A DNA stretch of 64,000 nucleotides from Nocardia sp. NBC_01329 (GCF_035956715.1 NZ_CP108381.1:2108001-2172000), one strand, 5' to 3'. Numbered from the stretch's first letter, positions 14,210-23,747 are shown. The notes: generated from the letters alone by a model not told the origin. A program made the numbers and translations.

Positions 14210-15430
14210 GTGAACATCCCTGCCCCCTCCCTGACTCCAACCACCCGCGTGCTGGCCTGGTGCGTGCATGTACTGATCGTCGCTCTTCTTGCGCTGACTG
14301 TCGGCCGGGCCCTCGCCGATCACCGCTCGCAGGCTGGGATGATCACCATCACTGCGGTGGTGTGCGCCGTGGTCTACGCGGCCGGTCCTGCGCTCCCCTG
14401 CGTGCGCCGCTCACAGCGGGTCGCCGCACTGTGGCTGACCGTGATGGGCGCCTGCTGGTTGGTGCTGCTTGCCCTGTCTGCCGAGGGGGTGTGGGTGGCG
14501 TTCCCGCTGTATTTTCTCCAGCTCCACCTGCTGTCCCGCCGCGCCGGACTGGCCGCTGTGACGGTCACCGCGGCGGCGGCCGTCGCTGGCTTCGCCGTTC
14601 ACAAGAATGCGTTCAGCCTCACCATGGCGATCGGACCGATCCTCGGCGCCGCCGTGGCGGTCGCGGTGGTGTGGGGATATCAGGCGCTGTACCGGGAGAG
14701 CGAGCAGCGCAGGCACCTTATCGAAGAGCTCACCGCCACGCGCGCCGATCTCGCCACGGCACAGCACGCCGCCGGGGTGCTGGCCGAACGTGAACGCTTG
14801 GCTCGCGAGATCCACGACACCCTCGCTCAGGGCCTGTCCAGCATCCAACTGCTGTTGCGTGCTGCCGAACGCGCATTGCCGGGACGACCGGAGAACGCCG
14901 CCCGCTACGTCGATCAGGCACGGCAAGCCGCCGTGGACAACCTCGCCGAGGCCCGCCGTTTCGTCGCCGCGCTCGCACCGCCGGCGCTGGAGGGCACAAC
15001 CCTCGCCGGTGCCCTGGAGCGCTTGTGTGCCACCACCAGCGCCCGCCACCGCATCACCGTGCGCTTCCACCTCACCGGCGAGCCCGTTCCACTTGCCACC
15101 TCGCACGAGGTCGCGCTCCTGCGGGTCGCCCAATCGGCGCTGGCCAATACCGTCCGCCACGCGGAAGCCACAACCGCCGATGTCACCTTGAGCTACCTCG
15201 ACGACCGCGTCGCCGTGGACATCGTCGACGACGGACGTGGCTTCGACCCCGACCAGCTTCCCGCCCCCGACCCGGAGGCAGGCGGGTTCGGGCTGGCCGC
15301 CATGCGTGCCCGTGCGCACGCCCTTGGCGGCACACTGACCATCGAATCCACCCCTGGCCACGGCACCGCTTTGGCCGCCCAGCTCCCCCTGAGCTCCTCT
15401 TCCGAGACGAAGACCGAGGCCCGCCCATGA
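14210..15430 (+). CDS. NarL-type sensor histidine kinase
   Basis: This 406-residue kinase starts at GTG 14210 behind a GGAAGGA ribosome site. About five hydrophobic segments fill residues 14-160. A coiled linker follows, then a HisKA_3 dimerisation helix with phospho-acceptor His202 in REIHDTLAQGLSS. An HATPase domain has VDIVDDGRGFDP and GGFGLAAMRARA. No extracellular sensor domain is seen, as in intramembrane-sensing kinases next to ABC exporters. It overlaps the response regulator gene by 4 nt and is divergent from the FtsX exporter operon, which it probably controls. Confidence 0.93.
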   Translation: MNIPAPSLTPTTRVLAWCVHVLIVALLALTVGRALADHRSQAGMITITAVVCAVVYAAGPALPCVRRSQRVAALWLTVMGACWLVLLALSAEGVWVAFPLYFLQLHLLSRRAGLAAVTVTAAAAVAGFAVHKNAFSLTMAIGPILGAAVAVAVVWGYQALYRESEQRRHLIEELTATRADLATAQHAAGVLAERERLAREIHDTLAQGLSSIQLLLRAAERALPGRPENAARYVDQARQAAVDNLAEARRFVAALAPPALEGTTLAGALERLCATTSARHRITVRFHLTGEPVPLATSHEVALLRVAQSALANTVRHAEATTADVTLSYLDDRVAVDIVDDGRGFDPDQLPAPDPEAGGFGLAAMRARAHALGGTLTIESTPGHGTALAAQLPLSSSSETKTEARP

Positions 15431-16065
15431 CCGACAGCAGCCCCATCCGCCTGCTCCTGGCCGACGACCATCCCGTCGTGCGGGCAGGGTTGCGCGCCGT
15501 ACTGGAAACCGAAGACGGCATCACCGTGGTGGCCGAAGCCGCCACGGCCGAGGAAGCCGTCGTTCGGGCCGCGCAAGGCGACATCGACGTCGTCCTCATG
15601 GACCTTCAGTTCGGCACGGGCATGAACGGCGCCGAGGCCACCGCCGTCATTTCCGCCCGCCCCGGCGCACCTCGCGTGCTGATCGTCACCACCTATGACA
15701 CCGACGCCGACACCCTCCCGGCCATCGAGGCCGGTGCGACCGGTTACCTCCTCAAAGACGCCCCACCGGAGGACCTGGCCGCCGCCGTCCGCACAGCGGC
15801 CACCGGCCGCACTACTCTCGCCCCGGCCGTCGCGGATCGGCTGATGAACCGGCTACGCACGCCGGGAACTGCCCTGACCCGGCGTGAGACCGAAGTCCTC
15901 ACCCTGGTCGCCGACGGCCTGTCCAACCATGCTATCGGCGACCGGCTCCACTTGACCGAAGGCACAGTCAAGTCCCACTTGGCCCGTATCTACACGAAGC
16001 TCGATGTCGACTCGCGCACCGCCGCCGTCGCCACCGCCACCGAACTCGGGCTCATTCGCCGCTGA
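15427..16065 (+). CDS. LuxR/NarL-type response regulator
   Basis: This 212-residue regulator has a receiver domain with the acidic pair at the start (LLLADDHPVVRAG) and phospho-acceptor Asp59 in VVLMDLQFG. The late Lys lies in GYLLKDAP. The C-terminal GerE helix-turn-helix spans about residues 145-205 (TRRETEVLTLVADGLSNHAI, then GTVKSHLARIYTKLDV). ATG 15427 overlaps the kinase stop. It is the cognate partner of the kinase at 14210. Confidence 0.95.
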   Translation: MTDSSPIRLLLADDHPVVRAGLRAVLETEDGITVVAEAATAEEAVVRAAQGDIDVVLMDLQFGTGMNGAEATAVISARPGAPRVLIVTTYDTDADTLPAIEAGATGYLLKDAPPEDLAAAVRTAATGRTTLAPAVADRLMNRLRTPGTALTRRETEVLTLVADGLSNHAIGDRLHLTEGTVKSHLARIYTKLDVDSRTAAVATATELGLIRR

Positions 16066-16195
16066 TCCGAGGGCGTGCGATCGCTCGAAGCCCGCCGAAG
16101 CGACGGGTATCGAGCCCTTCCAGCGTCTCGGGATGATTGGCTGCCCAACTGGCTTGTGCCCGGTGCGCAGGCGCGCAGGTCTGTCCGACAGCCGA

Positions 16196-17842
16196 TCAGT
16201 CCGTAGGCGGGGTCCTCGAAATGATCTCTGCGGCGTAGGCATCGCCTTGGACGCCAGCGAGGGCGGTCCACCGCACAGCGCCGGTGACCGAGAGCCCGAG
16301 CAGGTCACTGAGCACCTTGGTCGGCATCACAGCGGCGTTGTCCATCAGCGCGGAGTTTCGGCCGATGCGCGAGGGGACACCGATTGCCCGCAAGCGGTTT
16401 CCCAAGGGTGTCGGGTGCAGGTGTTGGGCGGGAAGTCCGCCAGGGAACAGCCAGCGATGCTCATCGGTATGACCCAACGCCGCCTTGCCTCGGCGGGAGT
16501 CGACCAGTTCGAGAACGAGTTCATCGAGTGGAGCCGGAAGAGCCACGGGTAGCCGCCCGAGGCGAAGCAAGACAGCGTGATCGTCGTGGGTGACGTCATC
16601 GACGGTCAACCGCACAATTCGCGACAACGCCTGTCGATAGAGCAGTGCCAGCAGACCGGCCACGCGATCGGTGGTCGCGAGGGTGCATCGTTGAGCAGCG
16701 CTCGCGTGATCCGCCATCGCGTGTCCTCGTTTTCGAAGACGGTGCGCGCACCACTACCGGGTGCTACCGGGATCACTACATCGCCAACCAGGCCGCGCTG
16801 GGCGCACCATGCGAGGAATCGCCGACCGCGATGGGATGTTCGACCGGTGCTCATGCACCATTCGTCGATGTCGGATTGGGTACAGTTCGCAAGTTTCCGT
16901 TTCCGTTCCCGTGCCCGAAGCCAATCCAGCAACATCATTGCGCTGTTGATCTCCATTCGGATGCTAGCGACGGCGCCGGGGGTAGTTGGTTTTCCGGCGT
17001 TGCGCAGCCGCCGCAGGTGGGTCCATGACAAGTAGCCGCGCAGCGCACGCGCCTCGTCGGCGTCCCCTAATCCGGTCAGCTTCGTCTCGAACCACTGCTC
17101 CAAATGACTCAGATGCCGATCGCGCTCGGGCAGCAGGCGGTGCGCGATCAGGACTTGGCGCAGATGTCGAGCGGGCACCGCGGGAACGAGTCGATCCAGA
17201 AGTGCGTGGGTAATAGCTCCTTCTGCCACGGCCAGCCTGCCGAGCATCGCCACCGTGCTGGTCTGGTGGAGCCAATTCAGCAGCGTCACCGGATTGTTGG
17301 CGCTCAGCGCCACACACAACGGGTTCAACTCGGGGCGCACCGACCCGTCAGGCCCTGCCAACAACACGTTGAGCCGTCTCGGTGCCGCACATCCGGCACA
17401 GAGACCGTAGTGGTGCAACCGGGTGACCCTTGCACATTCGGTGCAGGCACGGAAATAGGCGGGTTCGGTCTTGATGCATGTCCAGCGTGCCTCGGTCAGC
17501 GCTTGGGTCTAACGCCATGATCAGATCACAGAGCACCTCCACGTGGTCGACGCCTGGATCGGGCGGGCGCAGCTCACAGCGTGGCCGACCCTCGCAGTCA
17601 TATGAGCGCGGAACCAGCACGCGGTCGCATACCGCACACGCACGTGGCGCGAAGCTGCCGCGCGCGAGATTGTCGCAGGTCACGCAGATCCGCAGACCCT
17701 TCGCGTTGTAGGTACCCAACCGCTTTGCCAGCTTGCCGCATCGCCCGCAGCGCACCGGCACAACCCAGCGTCCACCGTGCTCACCAACAGCATCGATCAG
17801 CCGATCGACCATCGGCGGTCCCTCGGCGCGACCCGAAGTCAA
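16196..17842 (-). pseudogene. tyrosine-recombinase-like protein, split by two frameshifts
   Basis: Three minus-strand frames join into one protein of an actinobacterial integrase-like family. Frame one (17842 to about 17440) has CxxC zinc-ribbon pairs (CGRCGKLAKRLGTYNAKGLR, CVTCDN, CAVCDR). Frame two (about 17440-16680) continues a CTEC/CAGC pair, then TLLNWLHQTST and LEQWFETKLTGLGDADEARA. Frame three (about 16680-16196) has ATTDRVAGLLALLYRQALSR, IVRLTVDD, and ends GLSVTGAVRWTALAGVQGDA. The family probably corresponds to a catalytically altered tyrosine recombinase. Two indels break it here; sequencing error cannot be excluded. It marks the right border of the accessory region. Confidence 0.7.
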
Positions 17843-17924
17843 CAGAGGGTGAATCGAGCCGCGCCCTGACCCGCCGAGGCTGCGGATCGGTGGTGGGTAC
17901 GCGCGGGCTGGCTATCGTGATCAG

Positions 17925-19052
17925 GTGGCCACCCGCATCGTGAAGCGCACCGCGAAACTGGCCGACGGCCGGGATCTCATCTACTTCGACGACGCCGATA
18001 CCCGGCTCGGTCCCGAACGCCGCATCGATACCCGCCGTCTGGAACCCCGGCCACCTACCGCGGTGATGCGCCAGGATGTATTGACCGGCGAGTGGGTATC
18101 CATCGCGGCCGCGCGGCAGACCCGGGTCGTACTACCGCCGGCCGATCGTGACCCGCTCGCCCCGCAGACGGCGGATAATCCTTCGGAGATACCCGATCGG
18201 TACGACGTCGCGGTCTTCGAGAACCGGTCCCCGTCCTTCGGCCCCGCCCTGCCCGGTGCGGTGACCGGCATGCCCCCGGCCCCGGCCGGGCCCGACGATA
18301 TCGCCGATATCGGATTCGGCCGGGAACGGGTGGCGGTCGGGCGGTGCGAGGTGGTCTGCTTCAGCCCGGCGCACGAGGGGGCATTCGGTGACCTCACACC
18401 CAGCCGCGCCCGCACGGTGATCGAGGCCTGGGCCGATCGGACCGCGGAACTGTCCGCCCTGCCCGGGGTGCAGCAGGTGTTCCCCTTCGAGAACCGGGGG
18501 AAGGCCATCGGCGTCACGCTGCCGCATCCACACGGCCAGATCTACGCCTACCCGTACGTCACACCGCGGACCGTCCAGCTGCTCGATTCGGCGCGCAGGC
18601 TCGGTCCGGACCTCTTCCAGGACGTGCTGGACAGTGAGCGTGCGGGCGGGCGGGTCGTGCTCGTGGGGGAGCGGTGGACGGCGTTCGTACCGTTCGCGGC
18701 GCGCTGGCCGATCGAGGTGCATCTGCTCCCGCATCGGCAGATCCCGGACTTCGCGGCCACCGATGAAGCGGAGCGGGATGAGCTGTCGACCCTCTATCTG
18801 CGGCTCCTGCGCGGGATCGACGCCCTCTACGACGATCCGACTCCCTATATCGCCGCCTGGCATCAGGCCCCGGTCCACAGCGGTCGTGACGCAGTACGCC
18901 TGCACTTACAACTGACCTCGATCAGGCGCGGCACGGACAAGATCAAATACCTGGCCGGGTCGGAGTCGGCGATGGGCGCCTTCATCGCCGATATCGCGCC
19001 GGACGCGGCGGCGGCGCGGATCCGGGAGGCTGTGGCGTCGGTCCGACTGTGA
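17925..19052 (+). CDS. galT: galactose-1-phosphate uridylyltransferase
   Basis: This 375-residue HIT-superfamily enzyme starts at GTG 17925. The catalytic motif HPHGQ is at residues 201-205 within GVTLPHPHGQIYAYPY, with His203 the uridylylated nucleophile by family rule. The N-terminal RQDVLTGEWVSIAAARQTR and the C-terminal WHQAPVHSGRD also match GalT. It exchanges UMP between UDP-glucose and galactose-1-phosphate in the Leloir pathway in the cytosol. galK usually lies next to galT but is not present here. A hairpin terminator follows at 19086-19112. Confidence 0.95.
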   Translation: MATRIVKRTAKLADGRDLIYFDDADTRLGPERRIDTRRLEPRPPTAVMRQDVLTGEWVSIAAARQTRVVLPPADRDPLAPQTADNPSEIPDRYDVAVFENRSPSFGPALPGAVTGMPPAPAGPDDIADIGFGRERVAVGRCEVVCFSPAHEGAFGDLTPSRARTVIEAWADRTAELSALPGVQQVFPFENRGKAIGVTLPHPHGQIYAYPYVTPRTVQLLDSARRLGPDLFQDVLDSERAGGRVVLVGERWTAFVPFAARWPIEVHLLPHRQIPDFAATDEAERDELSTLYLRLLRGIDALYDDPTPYIAAWHQAPVHSGRDAVRLHLQLTSIRRGTDKIKYLAGSESAMGAFIADIAPDAAAARIREAVASVRL

Positions 19053-19085
19053 TGCCCGACAGTTCCGAGAAATGCCGATCACCGC

Positions 19086-19112
19086 GCCGGGCTCGGTTGC
19101 GCCGAGCCCGGC
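19086..19112. terminator. bidirectional hairpin terminator
   Basis: The stem GCCGGGCTCGG (19086-19096) pairs perfectly with CCGAGCCCGGC (19102-19112) around a 5-nt loop. It sits between the convergent ends of galT and the YdcF-like gene, so it can serve both. Confidence 0.85.
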
Positions 19113-19131
19113 ACGGTGATCGGGACGTCGA

Positions 19132-20010
19132 TCAGCGGCTGGTGCTGAGCTGGAACGTCCGGGTCGCGTCGAGATAGATGCTGTACTGGGCCTGTTTGCT
19201 CGGCGGGGGCAGCTGAGAGACCAGTTGGTTGAGCGAGGTGGTGGCGCCCACCACGGGGATCCCGGCGACGTACAGGTCCGCCACCGCGCGCCGGATATGG
19301 TTCGGTGAGGTCACCGCCACCACACTGTTGGCGCCGACGCTGTGCAGGATATCCGCGCTGAACAGCGCATTCTGCACCGTCGAACCGGCCCGGTTCTCCA
19401 CATGGATCCGCTCGGCCGGGATACCCCGGCCGATCAGCCAGCCGGCCATGGCCTGAGCCTCGGTGATCCCGTTGCTCGGATTGTTGCCGCTGACCACGAT
19501 CGGCGAGAACGGTGAGGCGATGGCCTGCAGCCAGGCAGCCTGCAGGCGTTCGACCAATTCGGGGCGGGGTGTGCCGTCGGGGAGCAGCCCGAAGCCGAAG
19601 ACAACGATGCCGGTCTGTGGTCCGACCAGCGCGGGAATCGGATTGGGGAGGGTGGCGATACCCGCGCTGACCGCGTGGAGCACGTTGTCGGTGCCTGCGG
19701 CCAGTCCACCGTCGACGGCACGCAGGCGACCCATCGCATCGTTGAGGGCCGGGATATCGCCTGCGTAATGGGACCAGATCGCCTGCAGGGACAGCGCCTC
19801 GGCATCGGTGGGATCGCGACCGATGAGATCTTGCAGCGCGGCTCGGCCGGCGGTGGAGTCACCGTCGGTGAAATGGCGCTGAGCGGAGTTGTAGAGGGCG
19901 TCCGTTTCGGGACTGGCCTGGGCCGGCGCGCCGGTGAAACCGGCGAGCGTGATACTCGTAGCGACGGCTGTGACCGCCACCAGATACTGCAAACCTCTTC
20001 GATTGTGCAC
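19132..20010 (-). CDS. secreted YdcF/DUF218-family protein
   Basis: This 292-residue protein starts at GTG 20010 after an AAAGGTG ribosome site. It has a signal peptide (LVAVTAVATSITLAGFTG, cleavage probably after AQA). A TPR-like helical region follows (residues about 35-110), then a DUF218 domain with VFGFGLLPDGTPRPELVERL, VVSGNNPSNGITEAQAM and IHVENRAGSTVQNA. DUF218 proteins (YdcF, SanA) act in the cell envelope. The fold binds a nucleotide-like or polyprenyl-phosphate substrate, but function is poorly known. It is convergent with galT. Confidence 0.88.
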   Translation of the reverse strand: MHNRRGLQYLVAVTAVATSITLAGFTGAPAQASPETDALYNSAQRHFTDGDSTAGRAALQDLIGRDPTDAEALSLQAIWSHYAGDIPALNDAMGRLRAVDGGLAAGTDNVLHAVSAGIATLPNPIPALVGPQTGIVVFGFGLLPDGTPRPELVERLQAAWLQAIASPFSPIVVSGNNPSNGITEAQAMAGWLIGRGIPAERIHVENRAGSTVQNALFSADILHSVGANSVVAVTSPNHIRRAVADLYVAGIPVVGATTSLNQLVSQLPPPSKQAQYSIYLDATRTFQLSTSR

Positions 20011-20264
20011 TACGGCGACACCTTTCCACGGGTGGAGGCGGGTGATCGTTTTTGTGAACTTGCGGTGCGGTCTGTGGCAACCCACCATAGGTCCGGTCTC
20101 GGCCGGAACCCGGTATTTGCGGCTGTCCGATTGGGGGCATGTCCCGTGAACCCGCTGGCTATGGCGCTGCGGGGCGTATCGGCGCCACCGACACACTAGT
20201 ACCCGGTGGTTCGCGGGGTTGCGGGTGGGGTCCCTCCGGGGCGTGACCGTTAAGGTGAACATCC

Positions 20265-21116
20265 GTGGATACCGCATCGCTGACCGGGAAAGATCTCGCC
20301 GCCGCCATCAACGCCGATACCACCGCGCGGGTGAAGGCGCTCACCGAGCGGGCGGGCCGAGCCCCGCGATTGGCGCTGGTGGTCGCCAACGACGATCCGG
20401 CCAGCGCCTGGTACGTGAACTCGCTGAAGAAATCGGCCGCCAACCGCGGAATCGATTGCGATACCGTGGATCTCGGCGCGGACGCCTCCGCCGACACACT
20501 GCGTACCGAGCTGTCGGTGCGCAGCGCCGACCCCGAAACCGACGCCATCATGCTGCAGACACCGCTGCCCGTCGGCGTGACCCTCGACGATGTGTCACCG
20601 GCGATCGCCGCCACCAAGGACGTCGACGGTGTCAGCCCGCTTTCGCTCGGGCTGCTCGCCGCGGGCTCGGCCGGCTTCGCCCCGGCCACCGCCGAGGCGG
20701 TGGTGGAGTTGCTCGAGCATCACGGAGTCGCGCTGGAAGGGCGGCGGGTAGCCGTGGTCGGACGGTCGAATGTGGTCGGCAAACCGCTGGCGCATCTGCT
20801 GCTCGCGAAGAACGCGACGGTCACCGTCTGCCATTCCCGCACGGTGGACCTGCCCGCGGTGACCGCGGCCGCCGATGTGGTCGTCGCCGCCGCGGGGCGG
20901 ATCGGGTTGGTGACCGGCGCGAACGTGCGCGAGGGAGCCGTGGTCATCGATGTGGGCACCAACGAATCGGCCGATGGCAAGATCGTCGGTGACGTGGACG
21001 CCGACTCGGTCCGGGGTATCGCCGGCGGGCTGAGCCCGGTACCCGGCGGGGTCGGACCGGTCACCACGGCGTTGCTCATGCGTCACGTCGTGATCGCAGC
21101 CGAACGGGCGCGGTGA
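20265..21116 (+). CDS. folD: FolD-like methylenetetrahydrofolate dehydrogenase/cyclohydrolase
   Basis: This 283-residue protein, from GTG 20265, has the FolD order. There is a substrate motif with Tyr50 (SAWYVNSLKKSA), LQTPLPVGV, TKDVDGVSP, a Rossmann segment RRVAVVGRSNVVGKPLAHLL and the terminal PVPGGVGPVTTALL. Canonical FolD enzymes have the catalytic lysine four residues after the tyrosine. Here that position is Leu54, with Lys at 55 and 56. This suggests a divergent subfamily that may be dehydrogenase-only or use a shifted lysine. It acts in cytosolic one-carbon metabolism. No obvious operon partner. Confidence 0.9.
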   Translation: MDTASLTGKDLAAAINADTTARVKALTERAGRAPRLALVVANDDPASAWYVNSLKKSAANRGIDCDTVDLGADASADTLRTELSVRSADPETDAIMLQTPLPVGVTLDDVSPAIAATKDVDGVSPLSLGLLAAGSAGFAPATAEAVVELLEHHGVALEGRRVAVVGRSNVVGKPLAHLLLAKNATVTVCHSRTVDLPAVTAAADVVVAAAGRIGLVTGANVREGAVVIDVGTNESADGKIVGDVDADSVRGIAGGLSPVPGGVGPVTTALLMRHVVIAAERAR

Positions 21117-21245
21117 TCCGCGCGGGTCGAATGCGGCGCCGCGCCGATCCGGGGCGCTGCCGAGGTTCGAGACCGGGCCGCACAGGGTAGCGCTAGGGTG
21201 TGTGCGGCTATCGGTCCGCACTCGAAGTCGAGTTAAGGTGACATC

Positions 21246-21728
21246 GTGAACGTCGAAGTGACCCCGTTGCCAGGAATAGGTGTACGCAAGGATTTCCCGC
21301 TGACCGCTGTACGCCGGCGAATCGGGGTAGTCGACCACAAGGACGGAACGATCGACCTGATCTTCACCAAGATCGGCGATCCCGACGCCACCACTCAGAT
21401 CCCGATGACCGAGGCGGAGGCCGGCACCCTGGCCAATCTCCTGGGCGCTCCGCAGCTGGTGGGTCAGCTGAGTAATGAGCACCGGGATATGGACGGCGTG
21501 AACACCCGGCAATTGCCGGTCAGCGAGAACTCGCCCTACGACGGGCGGACCCTGGGTGAGACACGGATGCGCACCCGGACCAAGGCCTCCATTGTGGCCG
21601 TGATGCGGGCCGGTCAGGCGATGCCGGCACCGGGCCCGGATTTCGTGTTCACCGGCGGCGACGTTTTGATCGTGGTGGGGACCTCGGATGGTCTGGACAA
21701 TGCCGCGGACATCCTGAAAGACGGCTGA
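21246..21728 (+). CDS. K+(cation)/H+ antiporter regulatory subunit, KhtT-like
   Basis: This 160-residue soluble protein starts at GTG 21246. The N-terminal domain (about 1-75) contains VRKDFPLTAVRRRIGVVDHK. The C-terminal RCK_C/TrkA-C domain (about 85-158) contains TLGETRMRTRTKASIVAVMR and the ending DVLIVVGTSDGLDNAADIL. KhtT-type proteins gate the partner antiporter in response to nucleotides or pH. The antiporter gene begins 10 nt downstream, so the pair forms an operon. Confidence 0.9.
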   Translation: MNVEVTPLPGIGVRKDFPLTAVRRRIGVVDHKDGTIDLIFTKIGDPDATTQIPMTEAEAGTLANLLGAPQLVGQLSNEHRDMDGVNTRQLPVSENSPYDGRTLGETRMRTRTKASIVAVMRAGQAMPAPGPDFVFTGGDVLIVVGTSDGLDNAADILKDG

Positions 21729-21738
21729 ACCTGTAGCG

Positions 21739-22929
21739 ATGAATGCGACCACGCTGGCAATGATCCAGCTGGGGGCGGTGTTTTTCGGGCTAGGAGTGCT
21801 CGGACGCATCGCGGCCCGGATCGGCATGTCCCCTATCCCGTTGTATCTGGTGGGCGGCTTGGTATTCGGGGAAGGAGGTTTCTTCGAGCTACACGAGGCC
21901 GATGAGTTCATCCACCTCGCCAGCGAGATCGGTGTGGTCCTGCTGCTGTTGTTGCTCGGGCTGGAATACAGTGCGGCCGAACTGTTCACCGGGATGCGAA
22001 GATCCTGGATGGCCGGCCTGCTGGACCTGGTCCTGAACACCACACCGGGTGTGGTGGTCGCATTACTGCTGGGACTCGGCCCCACCGGTGCCCTGGCGAT
22101 GGCCGGGGTCACCTATATCTCCTCCTCCGGGATCATCGCCAAGGTACTCAACGATCTGGGCCGGCTCGGAAACCGGGAAACCCCGGTGATTCTGTCGATC
22201 CTGGTCTTCGAGGATCTCGCGATGGCCGCCTATCTGCCGGTACTGACCGCGGTGCTGGCAGGTCTGGGATTCGTGGCGGGTCTGAAATCGCTGGGCATCG
22301 CGTTGCTCGCGGTGACGGTCGTACTCGTGGTCGCCTTCCGCTACGGCAAATACGTATCCGCGATCGTGGCCAGCGAAGACCGCGAGATTTTCCTGCTCAA
22401 ACTGCTCGGCTCGGCGTTGCTGATAGCGGGAGTGGCCTCCGCGCTGCAGGTTTCGGCGGCGGTCGGGGCATTCCTGCTGGGCATCGCGATCTCCGACACC
22501 ACCGCGCACAGTGCGACCAAGATCTTGGAGCCGTTGCGGGACCTGTTCGCGGCCATGTTCTTCGTGCTCTTCGGCTTGACTACGGATCCGGCCAGTATTC
22601 CGCCAGTGCTGGGTTGGGCGATCCTGCTCGCGGTGGTCACCACCGTCACCAAGATCGCCACGGGTTGGTGGGCCGCCGCACATGCCGGATCGTCGCGGCT
22701 GGGTCGCGCTCGTGCCGGGGCGGCACTGGTGGCCCGCGGCGAATTCTCTATCGTCATCGCGGGTCTGGCAGTAGCGGCGGGAGCGGTACCCGACGAATTC
22801 GCCGCCCTGGCAACGACGTATGTCCTGCTGATGGCCTCGGTCGGACCGATCGCGGCGCGTGTGGTGGAACCGGTGTTGCGCATCGTCACCCGCCAGCCCA
22901 AGCCCGCACCCGACACCGCCGACGAATAA
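21739..22929 (+). CDS. cation:proton antiporter, CPA2/KhtU-KefB type
   Basis: This 396-residue membrane protein has 12-13 hydrophobic segments. Family features are GLEYSAAELF, ILVFEDLAMAAYLPVLTAVL (acidic residues of the ion site) and AALVARGEFSIVIAGLAVAA. It exchanges K+ or Na+ for protons across the cytoplasmic membrane under control of the KhtT-like subunit encoded just upstream. The stop codon (22927-22929) is followed within 2 nt by the left end of an IS5-type element, so the native 3' flank and any terminator have been displaced. Confidence 0.93.
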   Translation: MNATTLAMIQLGAVFFGLGVLGRIAARIGMSPIPLYLVGGLVFGEGGFFELHEADEFIHLASEIGVVLLLLLLGLEYSAAELFTGMRRSWMAGLLDLVLNTTPGVVVALLLGLGPTGALAMAGVTYISSSGIIAKVLNDLGRLGNRETPVILSILVFEDLAMAAYLPVLTAVLAGLGFVAGLKSLGIALLAVTVVLVVAFRYGKYVSAIVASEDREIFLLKLLGSALLIAGVASALQVSAAVGAFLLGIAISDTTAHSATKILEPLRDLFAAMFFVLFGLTTDPASIPPVLGWAILLAVVTTVTKIATGWWAAAHAGSSRLGRARAGAALVARGEFSIVIAGLAVAAGAVPDEFAALATTYVLLMASVGPIAARVVEPVLRIVTRQPKPAPDTADE

Positions 22930-22938
22930 GAGGGTGTC

Positions 22939-23747
22939 TTACGTGGGGAGTTTCTTGTAGCAGGTGAGAGCGGCAGCGAGTTGGAGAAATGCTGCGAAGA
23001 GATGGCCGTGGCGTTCGTAGCGGATGGTGAGACGCCGGTAGCCGGTCAACCATGCGATGGTGCGCTCGATCTTCCACCGGTGCCGGCCCAACCTGGTGGG
23101 ATCCTCGATCCCACGACGGGCGATGCGGGGCACGATCCCGCGAGCGAGGAGCCAGCGGCGGTGAACGTCGAAGTCGTACCCCTTATCGGCACGCAACTTG
23201 GCGGGTTTCCCGCGGCGCGGGCCGCGCCGCGACCGCACCCTCGGGATCTTCTGGACCATCGGTTGCAGCATCACCGAGTCGTGAGTGTTCCCGGCGGAAA
23301 CCCCGGTGGCCAGCGGTATTCCGTTCGCATCGGAGATGACGTGAAGTTTCGAGCCTTTCTTCCCGCGATCGACCGGACTGCGGCCGGTCAGAGATCCCCC
23401 TTTTTTGCCCGTATGGACGCTGCGTCCAGGATCGCCGCACTCCAGTCGAGCTCGCCGGCTGCTCCGAGCCGGTCGAGTATCTCTCGGTGCAGCGCGTCGA
23501 ATACTCCGGCATCAGCCCACACCATGAACCGTCGATGCGCGGTCGGGACGCTCACCCCGAACGACGGCGGCAGGTGCCGCCACGCGCAACCGCTGGTCAA
23601 CACGAACACGACCGCGGTGAACACAGCTCGTTCGTCCACCGGTGCAGTCCCGCCGCCCTGCGGTCTGGGGCTGAACTCCGGTAGCAACGGTTTCACTATG
23701 TCCCACAACGTATCCGGGACCAGTCTCTGAGCAAGTCTGTCGACCAC
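22939..23747 (-). CDS. IS5 family transposase, OrfAB frameshift product
   Basis: OrfA (GTG 23747 to 23388) supplies the insertion-element helix-turn-helix and the first catalytic Asp in AAILDAASIRAKKG. OrfB, in another frame, continues with SKLHVISDANGIPLATGVSA and carries the second Asp (LRADKGYD) and the Glu (WKIERTIAWLTG), ending at 22939. The frames meet at a slippery run of six A then five G on the coding strand (plus-strand 23396-23406), the usual device for making the fused DDE transposase. All catalytic residues are intact, so it may be active. Confidence 0.9.
23388..23747 (-). CDS. IS5 family transposase OrfA
   Basis: The unshifted product is 119 residues, starting at GTG 23747 (LVPDTLWDIVKPLLPEFSPR, then GCAWRHLPPSFG). 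It contains the DUF4096-type HTH portion and ends KKGDL just after the slippery site. Alone it lacks two of the three catalytic residues and could act as a regulator or inhibitor of transposition. Confidence 0.88.
   Translation of the reverse strand: MVDRLAQRLVPDTLWDIVKPLLPEFSPRPQGGGTAPVDERAVFTAVVFVLTSGCAWRHLPPSFGVSVPTAHRRFMVWADAGVFDALHREILDRLGAAGELDWSAAILDAASIRAKKGDL

Noticed and set aside
17925..19052. galT as part of a Leloir operon
   Set aside because: No galK or galE is adjacent on either side, so an operon claim is unsupported.
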